Of a stretch of DNA of 43,656 nt, positions 8,946 to 16,273 are shown one piece after another. Origin of the DNA: Prevotella sp. (lineage in GTDB: Bacteria; Bacteroidota; Bacteroidia; Bacteroidales; Dysgonomonadaceae). Position 1 is the first letter of the stretch. Each line of letters opens with the position of its first letter. The position numbers and the translations under genes are program-made. The DNA is taken from NCBI GenBank assembly GCA_031285905.1, contig JAITVH010000051.1, positions 1-43,656 of the forward strand, given 5' to 3'. A model generated the notes under the pieces. The model worked only from the letters and a program-made list of their open reading frames with translations, searched no databases and was not told where the DNA came from.

Positions 8946-9716
8946 CTATTTCTGCAATTCGCGTAACCGGATTTTAGTAAGTACCTGTTTTGTATTCAGT
9001 GGAAAATCGGCATCCATCATCCATGCATAGAAGCTGGGTTCTTTTTTCAATATTTCAATTACTGATTTTCCTTTATGTTTTCCGAAGTTAAAGATTTCCA
9101 CTCCGTTTTCATCTTTTATAATACGTCCTGCAAGGTCTACATTATTGTTGAAAAATGAGAACTCCGATGCCAGCTTTTCCATATCATTTTCCAGGTCGGG
9201 ATATTTATCCAGTTGGGCTTTTAGCACTTCATAGGTAGCTTTTGTATCGGCTTCGGCCGAATGGGCATCCGTAAGTTCTTTATCGCAGTAGAATCTGTAT
9301 GCGGCCTCCAGCGTACGTTGCTCTTTTTTATGGAATATGATCTGTACATCTATCATTTTGCGGCGGCTAAAGTCGATATCCACACCTGCCCGAAGAAATT
9401 CTTCTGCCAATAAAGGGATATCGAACCGGCTCGAGTTGAATCCAGCCAGGTCACAACCTTCCATTTGGTCGGCAAGCGATCTCGCCACTTTCTTAAATGT
9501 AGGGCAGTCTTTCACATCTTCATCCGATATACCGTGTATTGCCGTAGCTCCTTCCGGAATCGGCATTTCAGGATTAATACGCCTTGTCTTCAACTCTTCC
9601 TTCCCGTTCGGAAATACCTTCAGATACGAGATTTCCACAATACGGTCTTTTGCTGTATCAGTACCTGTCGTTTCCAGGTCGAAGAATATAAGAGGGTTCT
9701 TAAGATTCAATTCCAT
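8946..9716 (-). CDS. DEDDh 3'-5' exonuclease (DnaQ-like)
   Basis: A 256-residue protein. Exo I is FFDLETTGTD (Asp13, Glu15), Exo II lies in GFNSSRFDIPLL, and Exo III carries His and Asp in DAHSAEADTKATYEVL. This is a complete DEDDh active site for metal-dependent removal of 3' nucleotides, as in DNA polymerase III epsilon. About 210-250 there is a short extra domain with IFNFGKHKGKSV, a pattern seen after similar exonucleases in Bacteroidota. The start is set at the ATG at 9716; a TTG lies two codons upstream. The DUF4026 gene follows at 39 nt. Confidence 0.9.
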   Translation of the reverse strand: MELNLKNPLIFFDLETTGTDTAKDRIVEISYLKVFPNGKEELKTRRINPEMPIPEGATAIHGISDEDVKDCPTFKKVARSLADQMEGCDLAGFNSSRFDIPLLAEEFLRAGVDIDFSRRKMIDVQIIFHKKEQRTLEAAYRFYCDKELTDAHSAEADTKATYEVLKAQLDKYPDLENDMEKLASEFSFFNNNVDLAGRIIKDENGVEIFNFGKHKGKSVIEILKKEPSFYAWMMDADFPLNTKQVLTKIRLRELQK

Positions 9717-9784
9717 TGTCAATTGTTTAGGTTAGGTTCTCAAAAATTATTTAAAAGAACCTGATTATATTTTAAGTATCTGTT

Positions 9785-9838
9785 TTAACTAAAAAGTAAC
9801 ACAAGTAACACTTTCCGGCTATTAGCTGATAGGCGTTA
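9785..9838 (+). repeat. Intergenic repeat copy, left of XRE gene
   Basis: Starts with the core AACTAAAAAGTAAC (9787-9800) and continues through the palindromic part CTATTAGCTGATAGGC. About 54 nt match 10371-10424 in the same orientation with few differences. It runs up to the stop codon of the XRE gene. Confidence 0.8.
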
Positions 9839-10270
9839 ACCCTTGGTTTTTTTTATTTCTTCTTTCAACAAGGCATTCTCTACCGAAAGTTCTGCGATAC
9901 GTTCATAAAGCTCGGATACTTTATCTAAAGGATTATTGATATTATTTTTATCAGTATTGATTAAATTAGTCACAATACTTCCCGGCTGTATATAATTATT
10001 ATTAATATAGTTGACAATATGCCTGCATGTATCTAATGTCGCTTGGTGGTCGCATTCCTTTAGCGAATTAATATGGACCCCTAATGCTGTTGACAATTTA
10101 TGCAGCGTATTTTCGTTAATTTCTTTCTGCTGTTCGAGGTCACTGATTGTATTTTGAGATAAACCTACCATTTCTCCTAATTGTAATTGAGTCCATTTAT
10201 TGAATGTTCTCCAGAAACCGACATTTTTACCATGATGCGTACATACTCCTGATTCCTTCTTTTCTTCCAT
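9836..10270 (-). CDS. XRE-family regulator with coiled-coil tail
   Basis: A 144-residue protein. Residues about 14-72 form an XRE helix-turn-helix: HGKNVGFWRTF, then QLGEMVGLSQNTISDLEQQ. A middle linker holds many Asn residues (NYINNNYIQPGS). The last 35 residues are a predicted coiled coil starting NPLDKVSELYERIAEL, suited to dimerisation. The same plan is found in the XRE protein at 35040. The gene stands alone, read from a -7 box 17 nt upstream, between two direct copies of the window's intergenic repeat. Its target is unknown; self-regulation would be usual for this type. Confidence 0.85.
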   Translation of the reverse strand: MEEKKESGVCTHHGKNVGFWRTFNKWTQLQLGEMVGLSQNTISDLEQQKEINENTLHKLSTALGVHINSLKECDHQATLDTCRHIVNYINNNYIQPGSIVTNLINTDKNNINNPLDKVSELYERIAELSVENALLKEEIKKTKG

Positions 10271-10286
10271 AACTATTTATTTTTTA

Positions 10287-10294
10287 CAAAACTA
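10287..10294 (-). promoter_or_regulatory. -7 promoter box for XRE gene (TAGTTTTG)
   Basis: An exact TAnnTTTG match on the minus strand, 17 nt upstream of the ATG at 10270, implying a very short leader. Confidence 0.55.
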
Positions 10295-10367
10295 ATACAA
10301 GATAATCATTTCCAATGATAAAAAATGCTTTTTTTCAATTTCCCGATGTATCGAAAGTAATTCCTTT

Positions 10368-10530
10368 TTTAACTAAAAGGTAACAGAAGTAACACTTTTC
10401 AGCTATTAGCTGATAGCTCTTAGTTTTTTATTCTCTCCCTGTCATCCTGAGGCACGAAGGATCTCTTTACTATAGCGAGGAGTACTTCTTTCGTCAGCAT
10501 ACAACCAACGGTCACAGGAGTAAAACGTAT
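10368..10530 (+). repeat. Composite intergenic repeat, direct copy
   Basis: Begins with the core AACTAAAAGGTAAC (10371-10384), passes through AGCTATTAGCTGATAGCT and the GTCATCCTGAGG/GAAGGATCTC module, and ends with CCAACGGTCACAGGAG. It is the inverted counterpart of 1-240, about 10 kb away. Confidence 0.85.
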
Positions 10531-10540
10531 GTAATACCCA

Positions 10541-10760
10541 TTTTAACTAAAAAGTAACAATCAACGATCGCCGAAGCGAAGGTGAGGCAAAAGTTACAGT
10601 AAACGACCCCATGGTTTCAAAAAATTGTGGCTTTGCCTGTAGGGGCGAATTGAAAATCGGCGGAGCCAATTATCATCCGCCCGTTCTTTAAGGCGGGCGT
10701 AAGATATTACGCCCCTACAGCAAGCCTGGATATTTTAACTAAAAGGTAACAAAGGTTACA
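10541..10760 (+). repeat. Repeat mosaic with inverted repeat TGTAGGGGCG
   Basis: Two more cores lie at 10545-10558 and 10737-10750. Between them TGTAGGGGCG (10640-10649) faces CGCCCCTACA (10710-10719), with an inner stem CCGCC/GGCGG. Part of this module (GTAGGGGCGAA) reappears at the extreme right end of the window, and AATTGRAAATCGGC is shared with 67-80. No gene is visible in the whole 640-nt gap 10271-10910. Confidence 0.75.
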
Positions 10761-10879
10761 CTTTTTCATCATTTTTATCAAAGAACATTTTTTGCTTTCA
10801 ATTTTCCATTTTCAACTTTCAATTGAATTTACCTATAGATAAATTCGTTTCAATCTCATAAAAGTTAAAAAATATTTAA

Positions 10880-10887
10880 TACTTTTG
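10880..10887 (+). promoter_or_regulatory. -7 promoter box (TACTTTTG)
   Basis: An exact TAnnTTTG match 23 nt before the ATG of the RelA/SpoT-type gene; it lies just outside the repeat mosaic. Confidence 0.55.
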
Positions 10888-10910
10888 ATTATAACTTATA
10901 AATTCCGGAT

Positions 10911-11903
10911 ATGGAAAGAGAGGACTTATTGAAGCAATATAAAAATGACAATGAATCATATTGCAGACTTGGAGGTAACTTAGTGTACGCATTAACAAAG
11001 TTTCTGAATGATAAGAAAATATCATACCACTCTGTCACACATCGCATCAAAGAGTTCGATTCTTTCTTTGAGAAAATAGACCGGAAGAAATATGATAATC
11101 CTTTTGATGAAATAGAAGATTTTTGCGGACTGAGGATTATTTGCTATTATCCACACGACCTGAAAAGGATAGGGGATTTTATCCACGATGAATTCGATGT
11201 GTTGGAATCGATAGATAAGACCGCTAATCTCGATCCTGACAGATTCGGCTACAGGTCGAACCACTATATTGTAAAAATAAAAAAAGAATGGGCAAATGCT
11301 CCTAATTACAGGGATCTGGAAGAATTTAAGGCAGAGATTCAGGTAAGAACTATATTGATGCATGCATGGGCAGATATAGAACATAAACTAGCCTATAAAA
11401 AGCAGGAACAAGTTCCTACTGAATTCAGAAGGAAATTATATCAATTAAGTGCTTTACTGGAAATCGCAGACTCCCAGTTTCAAGACTTAAAGAACGAAAA
11501 AGAAGACCTGAAAAAATCCCTTGTGAAAGAAAAAGAAGGGGAGACAGTTTTTGATTTTTCAACTGAATTAAACTTAGATTCTTTACAGACATACCTAGAT
11601 TTTGCATTCCCAGATAGAGAAAGAGACAAAGAGGTAACAGCACAACTATTAGATGAGTTTATTAAATACAAAATATCTCTCGAAGAGTTTGATAAGATGA
11701 GAATAAAGACAGAAAAATTACTACCCGAAATAGAACTGGATTTATTCAAAAATAACCCAAATGGAAAATTAATGCAGGTTGGCTATGCAAGAGTGATTTT
11801 AGATTTAAATTGTGATAGTTATTTGGAAGGCAGATTAAAAAAATATAGTAACAGTATGTGGTTAAATTTGGTTGAGAAATACAGAGATAAACTCAAAAAA
11901 TGA
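10911..11903 (+). CDS. RelA/SpoT-domain nucleotide pyrophosphokinase, small form
   Basis: A 330-residue protein with a RelA/SpoT synthetase domain in about the first 175 residues and no HD hydrolase domain. Motifs in order are SVTHRIKEF (Arg45), DEIEDFCGLRI (Asp70, Arg75), FGYRSNHYIV (Tyr114) and AEIQVRTILMHAWADIEHKLAYK, read as EIQVRT (Glu142, Arg146), HAWAD and EHKL (His158). The remaining 150 residues are a charged helical extension. The family transfers pyrophosphate from ATP to GDP/GTP or, in some toxic members, to tRNA ends; sequence alone does not decide. The stop overlaps the ATG of a GNAT acetyltransferase by 4 nt, so the two are translationally coupled. Confidence 0.85.
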   Translation: MEREDLLKQYKNDNESYCRLGGNLVYALTKFLNDKKISYHSVTHRIKEFDSFFEKIDRKKYDNPFDEIEDFCGLRIICYYPHDLKRIGDFIHDEFDVLESIDKTANLDPDRFGYRSNHYIVKIKKEWANAPNYRDLEEFKAEIQVRTILMHAWADIEHKLAYKKQEQVPTEFRRKLYQLSALLEIADSQFQDLKNEKEDLKKSLVKEKEGETVFDFSTELNLDSLQTYLDFAFPDRERDKEVTAQLLDEFIKYKISLEEFDKMRIKTEKLLPEIELDLFKNNPNGKLMQVGYARVILDLNCDSYLEGRLKKYSNSMWLNLVEKYRDKLKK

Positions 11904-12433
11904 TACTTGAAACAACCAGATTAATAATAAGGCCAATCAGGCCGGAGGATAAAAATGAGATATTTAAATACCGTTCAGATAAAGAGGTCAATAAATATCA
12001 GGGGTGGATTCCTCGGACGTTAGAGGATGTCGAGATATTCATTGATAAAGTTGCTAAACACATCAATGAGCCCGGAAGCTGGTTCCAGTTTGTGATTATC
12101 GAAAAAGAGAGCCAAAAAATAATTGGTGATTTAGGCCTTCATTTTCTCGATTCCGAAAACAAGCAAGTAGAAATAGGCTGTACATTGGATATAGATTTTC
12201 ATAACAAAGGCTATGCAACCGAATCCCTCAGGAGAGTAATTGAATATGTATTCCGGGAATTAGGAAAACACAGGATTACCACATCCATCGATCCCGATAA
12301 TACAAATTCCATACGGCTAATGGAGAGGCTTGGTTTCAGAAAAGAAGCTCATTTTGTCGAAAGCCTGTTCGTTAACGGAAAATGGACTGATGATCTCGTA
12401 TATGCATTACTTGCCAGAGAATGGAAATTTTAA
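11900..12433 (+). CDS. GNAT acetyltransferase, RimJ/RimL type
   Basis: A 177-residue GNAT protein: ETTRLIIRPIRPEDKNEIF at the start, the acetyl-CoA loop near DIDFHNKGYATESLRRVI, and IDPDNTNSIRLMERLGFR in the C-terminal half. Proteins of this type acetylate N-terminal or side-chain amines of proteins or small molecules. Its ATGA overlap with the RelA/SpoT gene means the pair is made together. A functional link is inferred from this coupling only. A bidirectional-looking terminator follows. Confidence 0.85.
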   Translation: MILETTRLIIRPIRPEDKNEIFKYRSDKEVNKYQGWIPRTLEDVEIFIDKVAKHINEPGSWFQFVIIEKESQKIIGDLGLHFLDSENKQVEIGCTLDIDFHNKGYATESLRRVIEYVFRELGKHRITTSIDPDNTNSIRLMERLGFRKEAHFVESLFVNGKWTDDLVYALLAREWKF

Positions 12434-12456
12434 TCAGGATAACTGCCAAAATAACA

Positions 12457-12490
12457 AAAAGCCCCACTTCAATTCAAAGTGAGGCTTTTC
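12457..12490. terminator. Convergent hairpin terminator
   Basis: AAAAGCCCCACTT (12457-12469) pairs with AAGTGAGGCTTTT (12477-12489) with one mismatch. A-runs and T-runs on both sides let it serve the GNAT gene and dnaN. Confidence 0.8.
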
Positions 12491-12514
12491 TATTATATCG
12501 TAAAAAAGATTCTT

Positions 12515-13639
12515 TTAGTCGTTCAGCATCATCGGCATCAACAACATCAATAAATCTTCGTTTTCTTCATTTTCAGTAGGGATAATCAGTCCGGCACGTG
12601 AAGGGTCTGACAGTTCCAGAGAAATTTCAGTTGACGGGATATTATTCAATATCTCGATCAGGAAACTGGACTTAAACCCTATATTCATCGGATTCCCTGA
12701 ATATTCGCATGGAATGGTTTCTTCCGCAGCTGTAGAAAAATCAATATCCTGAGCCGATACAACGATACTGCTATTCGACAACTGAAGCCTTACCAGATTG
12801 CTGGCCTGATTGGAAAATACCGAAACACGCTTCAACGCATTAAATAGCACCAGACGATCCAGAATGACCTTATTGGTGTTATTCTGCGGAATCACTGAAT
12901 TGTAATTCGGGTAACGTCCTTCTATAAAGCGGCAAGTCATCGTATAGCTCGACATCTTGATATAAGCATTGTTCTCATCGAACTTTATTTCCACTGTTTC
13001 CGACTCTTTCGGCAGTATCGACCTCAGCAGGTTTGCCGGTTTTTTAGGAAGGATAAATGAAGCTCTTTCCTCTCCGCGCGTGGCCATTGTCCTGCAACGC
13101 ACCAGTTTATGCCCGTCAGAAGCGACAAACGTAAGGTCATCAGTTGTAATATCGAAGAAAACTCCGTTCATCACCGGGCGCAACTCATCGTCGGCACTGG
13201 CAAACAATGTACGGTTGATACCCGAGAATAGCACCTGAGGGTCGATAGACAAACTAATGGCTGTCTCTTTCAGTTCCTTAGGCTGAGGATAATCTTCCCC
13301 ACTCTGTCCTATGAAGTTATACTTACCGTTGTGGAAGTATATAAATGTTTCCAGATTGGAATCGTTTATCTCGAATGTAAGCGGCTGTTCTGGCAATTCT
13401 TTCAGCGGATCCAAAAGGTTTTTTGCATTTACTGCAAATTTCCCGTCTCCCTCAGCCTCGTTCACTTCCAATGAAGTAACCAGGCGTGTTTCTGAATCGG
13501 CAGCTGTCAGAGATAAAGTCGTACCTTGCAGTTCTAATAAAAAGCAATCCAATATCGGTAATGTGTTTTTAGAGTTAATCACCTTGCTTATAGCTTGCAG
13601 GTGGCTTAACAATGCAGTACTGGAAACAACGAATTTCAT
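12515..13639 (-). CDS. dnaN: DNA polymerase III beta sliding clamp
   Basis: A 374-residue protein of standard clamp length. The N-terminus MKFVVSSTALLSHLQAISKV and internal NTLPILDCFLLE, EDYPQPKELKE, LFASADDELRPVMNGV and ASDGHKLVRC are typical of the three repeated clamp domains. The C-terminus ends in LLMLLMPMMLND, where the M-P-M/R-L pocket residues lie. It encircles DNA and tethers the replicase and repair enzymes. It is transcribed alone from a -7 box at 13686-13693. Confidence 0.97.
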   Translation of the reverse strand: MKFVVSSTALLSHLQAISKVINSKNTLPILDCFLLELQGTTLSLTAADSETRLVTSLEVNEAEGDGKFAVNAKNLLDPLKELPEQPLTFEINDSNLETFIYFHNGKYNFIGQSGEDYPQPKELKETAISLSIDPQVLFSGINRTLFASADDELRPVMNGVFFDITTDDLTFVASDGHKLVRCRTMATRGEERASFILPKKPANLLRSILPKESETVEIKFDENNAYIKMSSYTMTCRFIEGRYPNYNSVIPQNNTNKVILDRLVLFNALKRVSVFSNQASNLVRLQLSNSSIVVSAQDIDFSTAAEETIPCEYSGNPMNIGFKSSFLIEILNNIPSTEISLELSDPSRAGLIIPTENEENEDLLMLLMPMMLND

Positions 13640-13685
13640 ATTTTTGTGTATTTTAATTTTTTATGTTCTTAAAAAATGAGTAGAA

Positions 13686-13693
13686 CAAATATA
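13686..13693 (-). promoter_or_regulatory. -7 promoter box for dnaN (TATATTTG)
   Basis: An exact TAnnTTTG match on the minus strand, 47 nt upstream of the dnaN ATG. Confidence 0.55.
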
Positions 13694-13816
13694 AGTATTT
13701 TTTCTTATCAGAAGATTTACTTGTATCTGAAAGATTGCAAATTTAAAAATAATCTTATTTGTTTTAAGAATCAACGGTATAGAAGAACCTTATTGTTATC
13801 TCCAAATATTCTAAGA

Positions 13817-14530
13817 TTATTCTTTTTCAGGCTGAGTCCTGTTATTGATTATCGAAAGTGCGACATATAACAATATACCTGCTGCAATGCCGAATATTCC
13901 TATCCATATCACCATCCCAAGCATAAAGGCTGCAAGGAAATAACGGTACTCATTCCCTCTAAACTTAAGACTCTTTATCTTTAATGAGAACATTGGAACC
14001 TCGGATACCATAAGAGACGAGAAAACAACAATGGCGATAAGTATCAGGTAAATCAATGTAGGAGTAATGACCGGAACATTGTGTACAAGCCCGTAACAGA
14101 AACTGACCCAAAACAACGCATTAGCAGGCGTATTGAGCCCAATAAATGATTCCGACTGCCTTGTATCTACATTGAACTTGGCCAGCCTGAGAGCAGAAAA
14201 TATGGCTAACAGAAAAGCCGCAAAAGGCAAATATTCTTGCAATATCTCATTGTTAGTGATTATATAAAGATGGTCTTTCAGAAAGGTATATAGGATAACA
14301 CTTGGAGCAACACCGAAGCTCACCATATCCGAAAGCGAATCTAGTTCTTTGCCCATCGGCGAATAGGCTTTGAGCATCCGTGCGGCAAAGCCGTCCGAAA
14401 AATCGAATAACGCAGCAATAATAACCCAGATCACCACCCAGAAATAAGCCCCGTTAAAAGCCATTACAACAGCGATACACCCTGAAAGCAAGCTAAGGGA
14501 TGTCAGTAGATTAGGAATATGCTTTTTCAT
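13817..14530 (-). CDS. pssA: CDP-diacylglycerol-serine O-phosphatidyltransferase
   Basis: A 237-residue inner-membrane protein with about seven hydrophobic segments. The CDP-alcohol phosphatidyltransferase signature D-G-x2-A-R-x8-G-x3-D-x3-D is complete in DGFAARMLKAYSPMGKELD followed by SLSD. It makes phosphatidylserine from CDP-diacylglycerol and serine. The gene is 7 nt downstream of psd, which decarboxylates its product, so the two form a phosphatidylethanolamine operon. Confidence 0.93.
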   Translation of the reverse strand: MKKHIPNLLTSLSLLSGCIAVVMAFNGAYFWVVIWVIIAALFDFSDGFAARMLKAYSPMGKELDSLSDMVSFGVAPSVILYTFLKDHLYIITNNEILQEYLPFAAFLLAIFSALRLAKFNVDTRQSESFIGLNTPANALFWVSFCYGLVHNVPVITPTLIYLILIAIVVFSSLMVSEVPMFSLKIKSLKFRGNEYRYFLAAFMLGMVIWIGIFGIAAGILLYVALSIINNRTQPEKE

Positions 14531-14537
14531 CTTCGTG

Positions 14538-15200
14538 CTATTTGAGTTTTGCGATAACAGTCTGATTGGCTGTCACCTTCTGATCCATCTCCACCAATAC
14601 CTGCGAGCCCAAAGGCAAATAGACATCGACACGTGAACCGAGCTTTATAAATCCCAGATGCTCATCGATATGCGCTATATCACCCACCTGTGCATAAGTC
14701 ACTATGCGCCTCGCCATAGCGCCTGCCACCTGCCTCAATAGTATCTGGTTTTTACCGTCTTCGGTTTCCAGTACTACAGTAGACCGTTCATTCTCTGTGC
14801 TCGATTTAGGCAGATATGCTGCCATAAATCGTCCGTCGTGATGCCGTGATATCAACACCTTACCATTTATCGGATACCAGTTGGCATGCACATTAAATGG
14901 CGACATAAAGATTGAAACAATAATCCGTTTATCCTTAAAATATTCACCCTCATATACTTCCTCTATGGCTACTATCTTACCGTCCGCCGAAGCGACCACC
15001 GTGCCGTCCGTATCTCCTTTGAACTGACGGTAAGGGCTCCGGTAAAAGTTTAAGACAATAAGGAAAAGCACGAGCGAAACCGCCCCTATCATATAAGACA
15101 GAACAGTATTATGAAAAAAATACCATAATCCCGCATTCAGCGCAATAAGGATAATAAAATATATGGCTAATACGTCGCGTCCTTCGTGATGAACTTTCAT
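14538..15200 (-). CDS. psd: Phosphatidylserine decarboxylase (short form)
   Basis: A 220-residue pro-enzyme with two N-terminal membrane segments. The self-cleavage site is Gly188-Ser189 in IKLGSRVDVYLP; the Ser becomes the pyruvoyl group of the small alpha chain (31 following residues). The length and the LGSR context fit the short, archaeal-like decarboxylase class. It converts phosphatidylserine to phosphatidylethanolamine. First gene of the psd-pssA unit, read from the -7 box at 15240. Confidence 0.93.
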   Translation of the reverse strand: MKVHHEGRDVLAIYFIILIALNAGLWYFFHNTVLSYMIGAVSLVLFLIVLNFYRSPYRQFKGDTDGTVVASADGKIVAIEEVYEGEYFKDKRIIVSIFMSPFNVHANWYPINGKVLISRHHDGRFMAAYLPKSSTENERSTVVLETEDGKNQILLRQVAGAMARRIVTYAQVGDIAHIDEHLGFIKLGSRVDVYLPLGSQVLVEMDQKVTANQTVIAKLK

Positions 15201-15239
15201 TAATTCTATATTTCTGTATTAGAAAAAATTGCTAATCCG

Positions 15240-15247
15240 CAAAAATA
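15240..15247 (-). promoter_or_regulatory. -7 promoter box for psd-pssA (TATTTTTG)
   Basis: An exact TAnnTTTG match on the minus strand, 40 nt upstream of the psd ATG. The 381-nt gap 15201-15581 holds this promoter, the opposite one at 15519, and otherwise only AT-rich sequence. Confidence 0.55.
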
Positions 15248-15518
15248 TCTTTATTTGGCGATATATACAAATTTGAAATATGAATTTTCCTGAATAAGGA
15301 GCGAACTTACAGAAAGTCAGCGAAAATATATGAAGAAAATATAACAAAAACCGATTAACGAAACAAAAGTGAAATAAAAGAAGCAACTTTTGATTTTCAA
15401 TTTTCAATCTGCGAATAATCCATAAGCTATATTATTGATATATTGACCCATATCCTATGCATTAGATAAATTTTTAATTCTTAATTGACTAACTAATAGG
15501 AAATGTAAAAAAACACTT

Positions 15519-15526
15519 TATATTTG
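15519..15526 (+). promoter_or_regulatory. -7 promoter box (TATATTTG)
   Basis: An exact TAnnTTTG match 56 nt before the ATG of the barrel gene at 15582, leaving a leader of about 45 nt. Confidence 0.55.
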
Positions 15527-15581
15527 TGCTCGTATTAATTTAGTATAAGGTTATATAATATTAACTCAAACAATTATTATT

Positions 15582-16190
15582 ATGAAAACTATTATTAGAA
15601 CAACTTTAATCTTAGCTGTACTAATTTTCGGGATAAACACCGCAAATGCCCAAATCGGTCCTCTTTCGTTAGGTATCAAGGCCGGAGTGAATCTTTCAAA
15701 TGTTACTGATGGCGATGCTAAAGTGGGATTCAATGGAGGGGTGACTGTAGATTTTGCCTTACCTGCAGATTTATACTTAATGTCAGGTCTCGAGTATTCA
15801 CTAAAAGGAGCTAAAATTGATGAAATTGATACAAAGTTAAACCTTTCGTATCTTCAATTGCCGGTTCATCTGGGATATAAACTGGATATTATTTCCGGAG
15901 CTAAGATTGTATTTCATGCAGGGCCTTATGTTGGTTATGCTGTAGACGGAAAATGGAAATCGGGAGGAGTCAGCGTTGACGCATTTGGTGATGAAATAGC
16001 TCAGGTTGCAGGTGGAATTGCTAAATTGAAAAGATTCGACTTCGGAGTAGGTCTGGGAGCGGGTGTTGAGTTCGGCAAAATAGGTGTCGGCCTTGGATAT
16101 GATTTTGGTCTGGCTGATATATATGATGGGAATCTGGACGGTTCTATAAAAAATAAAAATGCTTACCTTACTGTAGGTTATAAATTCTAG
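15582..16190 (+). CDS. Outer-membrane beta-barrel protein (PorT/OMP_b-brl type)
   Basis: A 202-residue protein with a signal peptide ending NTANAQ (about residue 24). The mature part opens with LSLGIKAGVNLSNV and alternates polar and non-polar residues in short Gly-rich strands (GVTVDFAL, GLEYSLKGAKI, FGVGLGAGVEFGK, VGLGYDFGLADI). It ends in YLTVGYKF, with the terminal Phe typical of barrel insertion signals. Probably an eight-stranded barrel; function unknown. Its last 56 codons have a close match at 18041-18205. A perfect hairpin terminator follows. Confidence 0.88.
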   Translation: MKTIIRTTLILAVLIFGINTANAQIGPLSLGIKAGVNLSNVTDGDAKVGFNGGVTVDFALPADLYLMSGLEYSLKGAKIDEIDTKLNLSYLQLPVHLGYKLDIISGAKIVFHAGPYVGYAVDGKWKSGGVSVDAFGDEIAQVAGGIAKLKRFDFGVGLGAGVEFGKIGVGLGYDFGLADIYDGNLDGSIKNKNAYLTVGYKF

Positions 16191-16214
16191 GTAAAGCATT
16201 GCATTATAAACTTT

Positions 16215-16258
16215 GAAAGGGATTGTTTCCAATGTTGGAAACAATCCCTTTCTTTTAA
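16215..16258 (+). terminator. Perfect hairpin terminator
   Basis: GAAAGGGATTGTTTCCAA (16215-16232) and its exact complement (16235-16252) are followed by TTTT. It ends the barrel gene and could also serve the minus-strand lipoprotein gene that ends at 16274. Confidence 0.9.
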
Positions 16259-16273
16259 CCTTTGATTCGCATA

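Noticed and set aside
10271..10910. CRISPR array in the repeat-rich spacer
   Set aside because: Repeats are irregularly spaced, of unequal length and composite, with no cas genes nearby.
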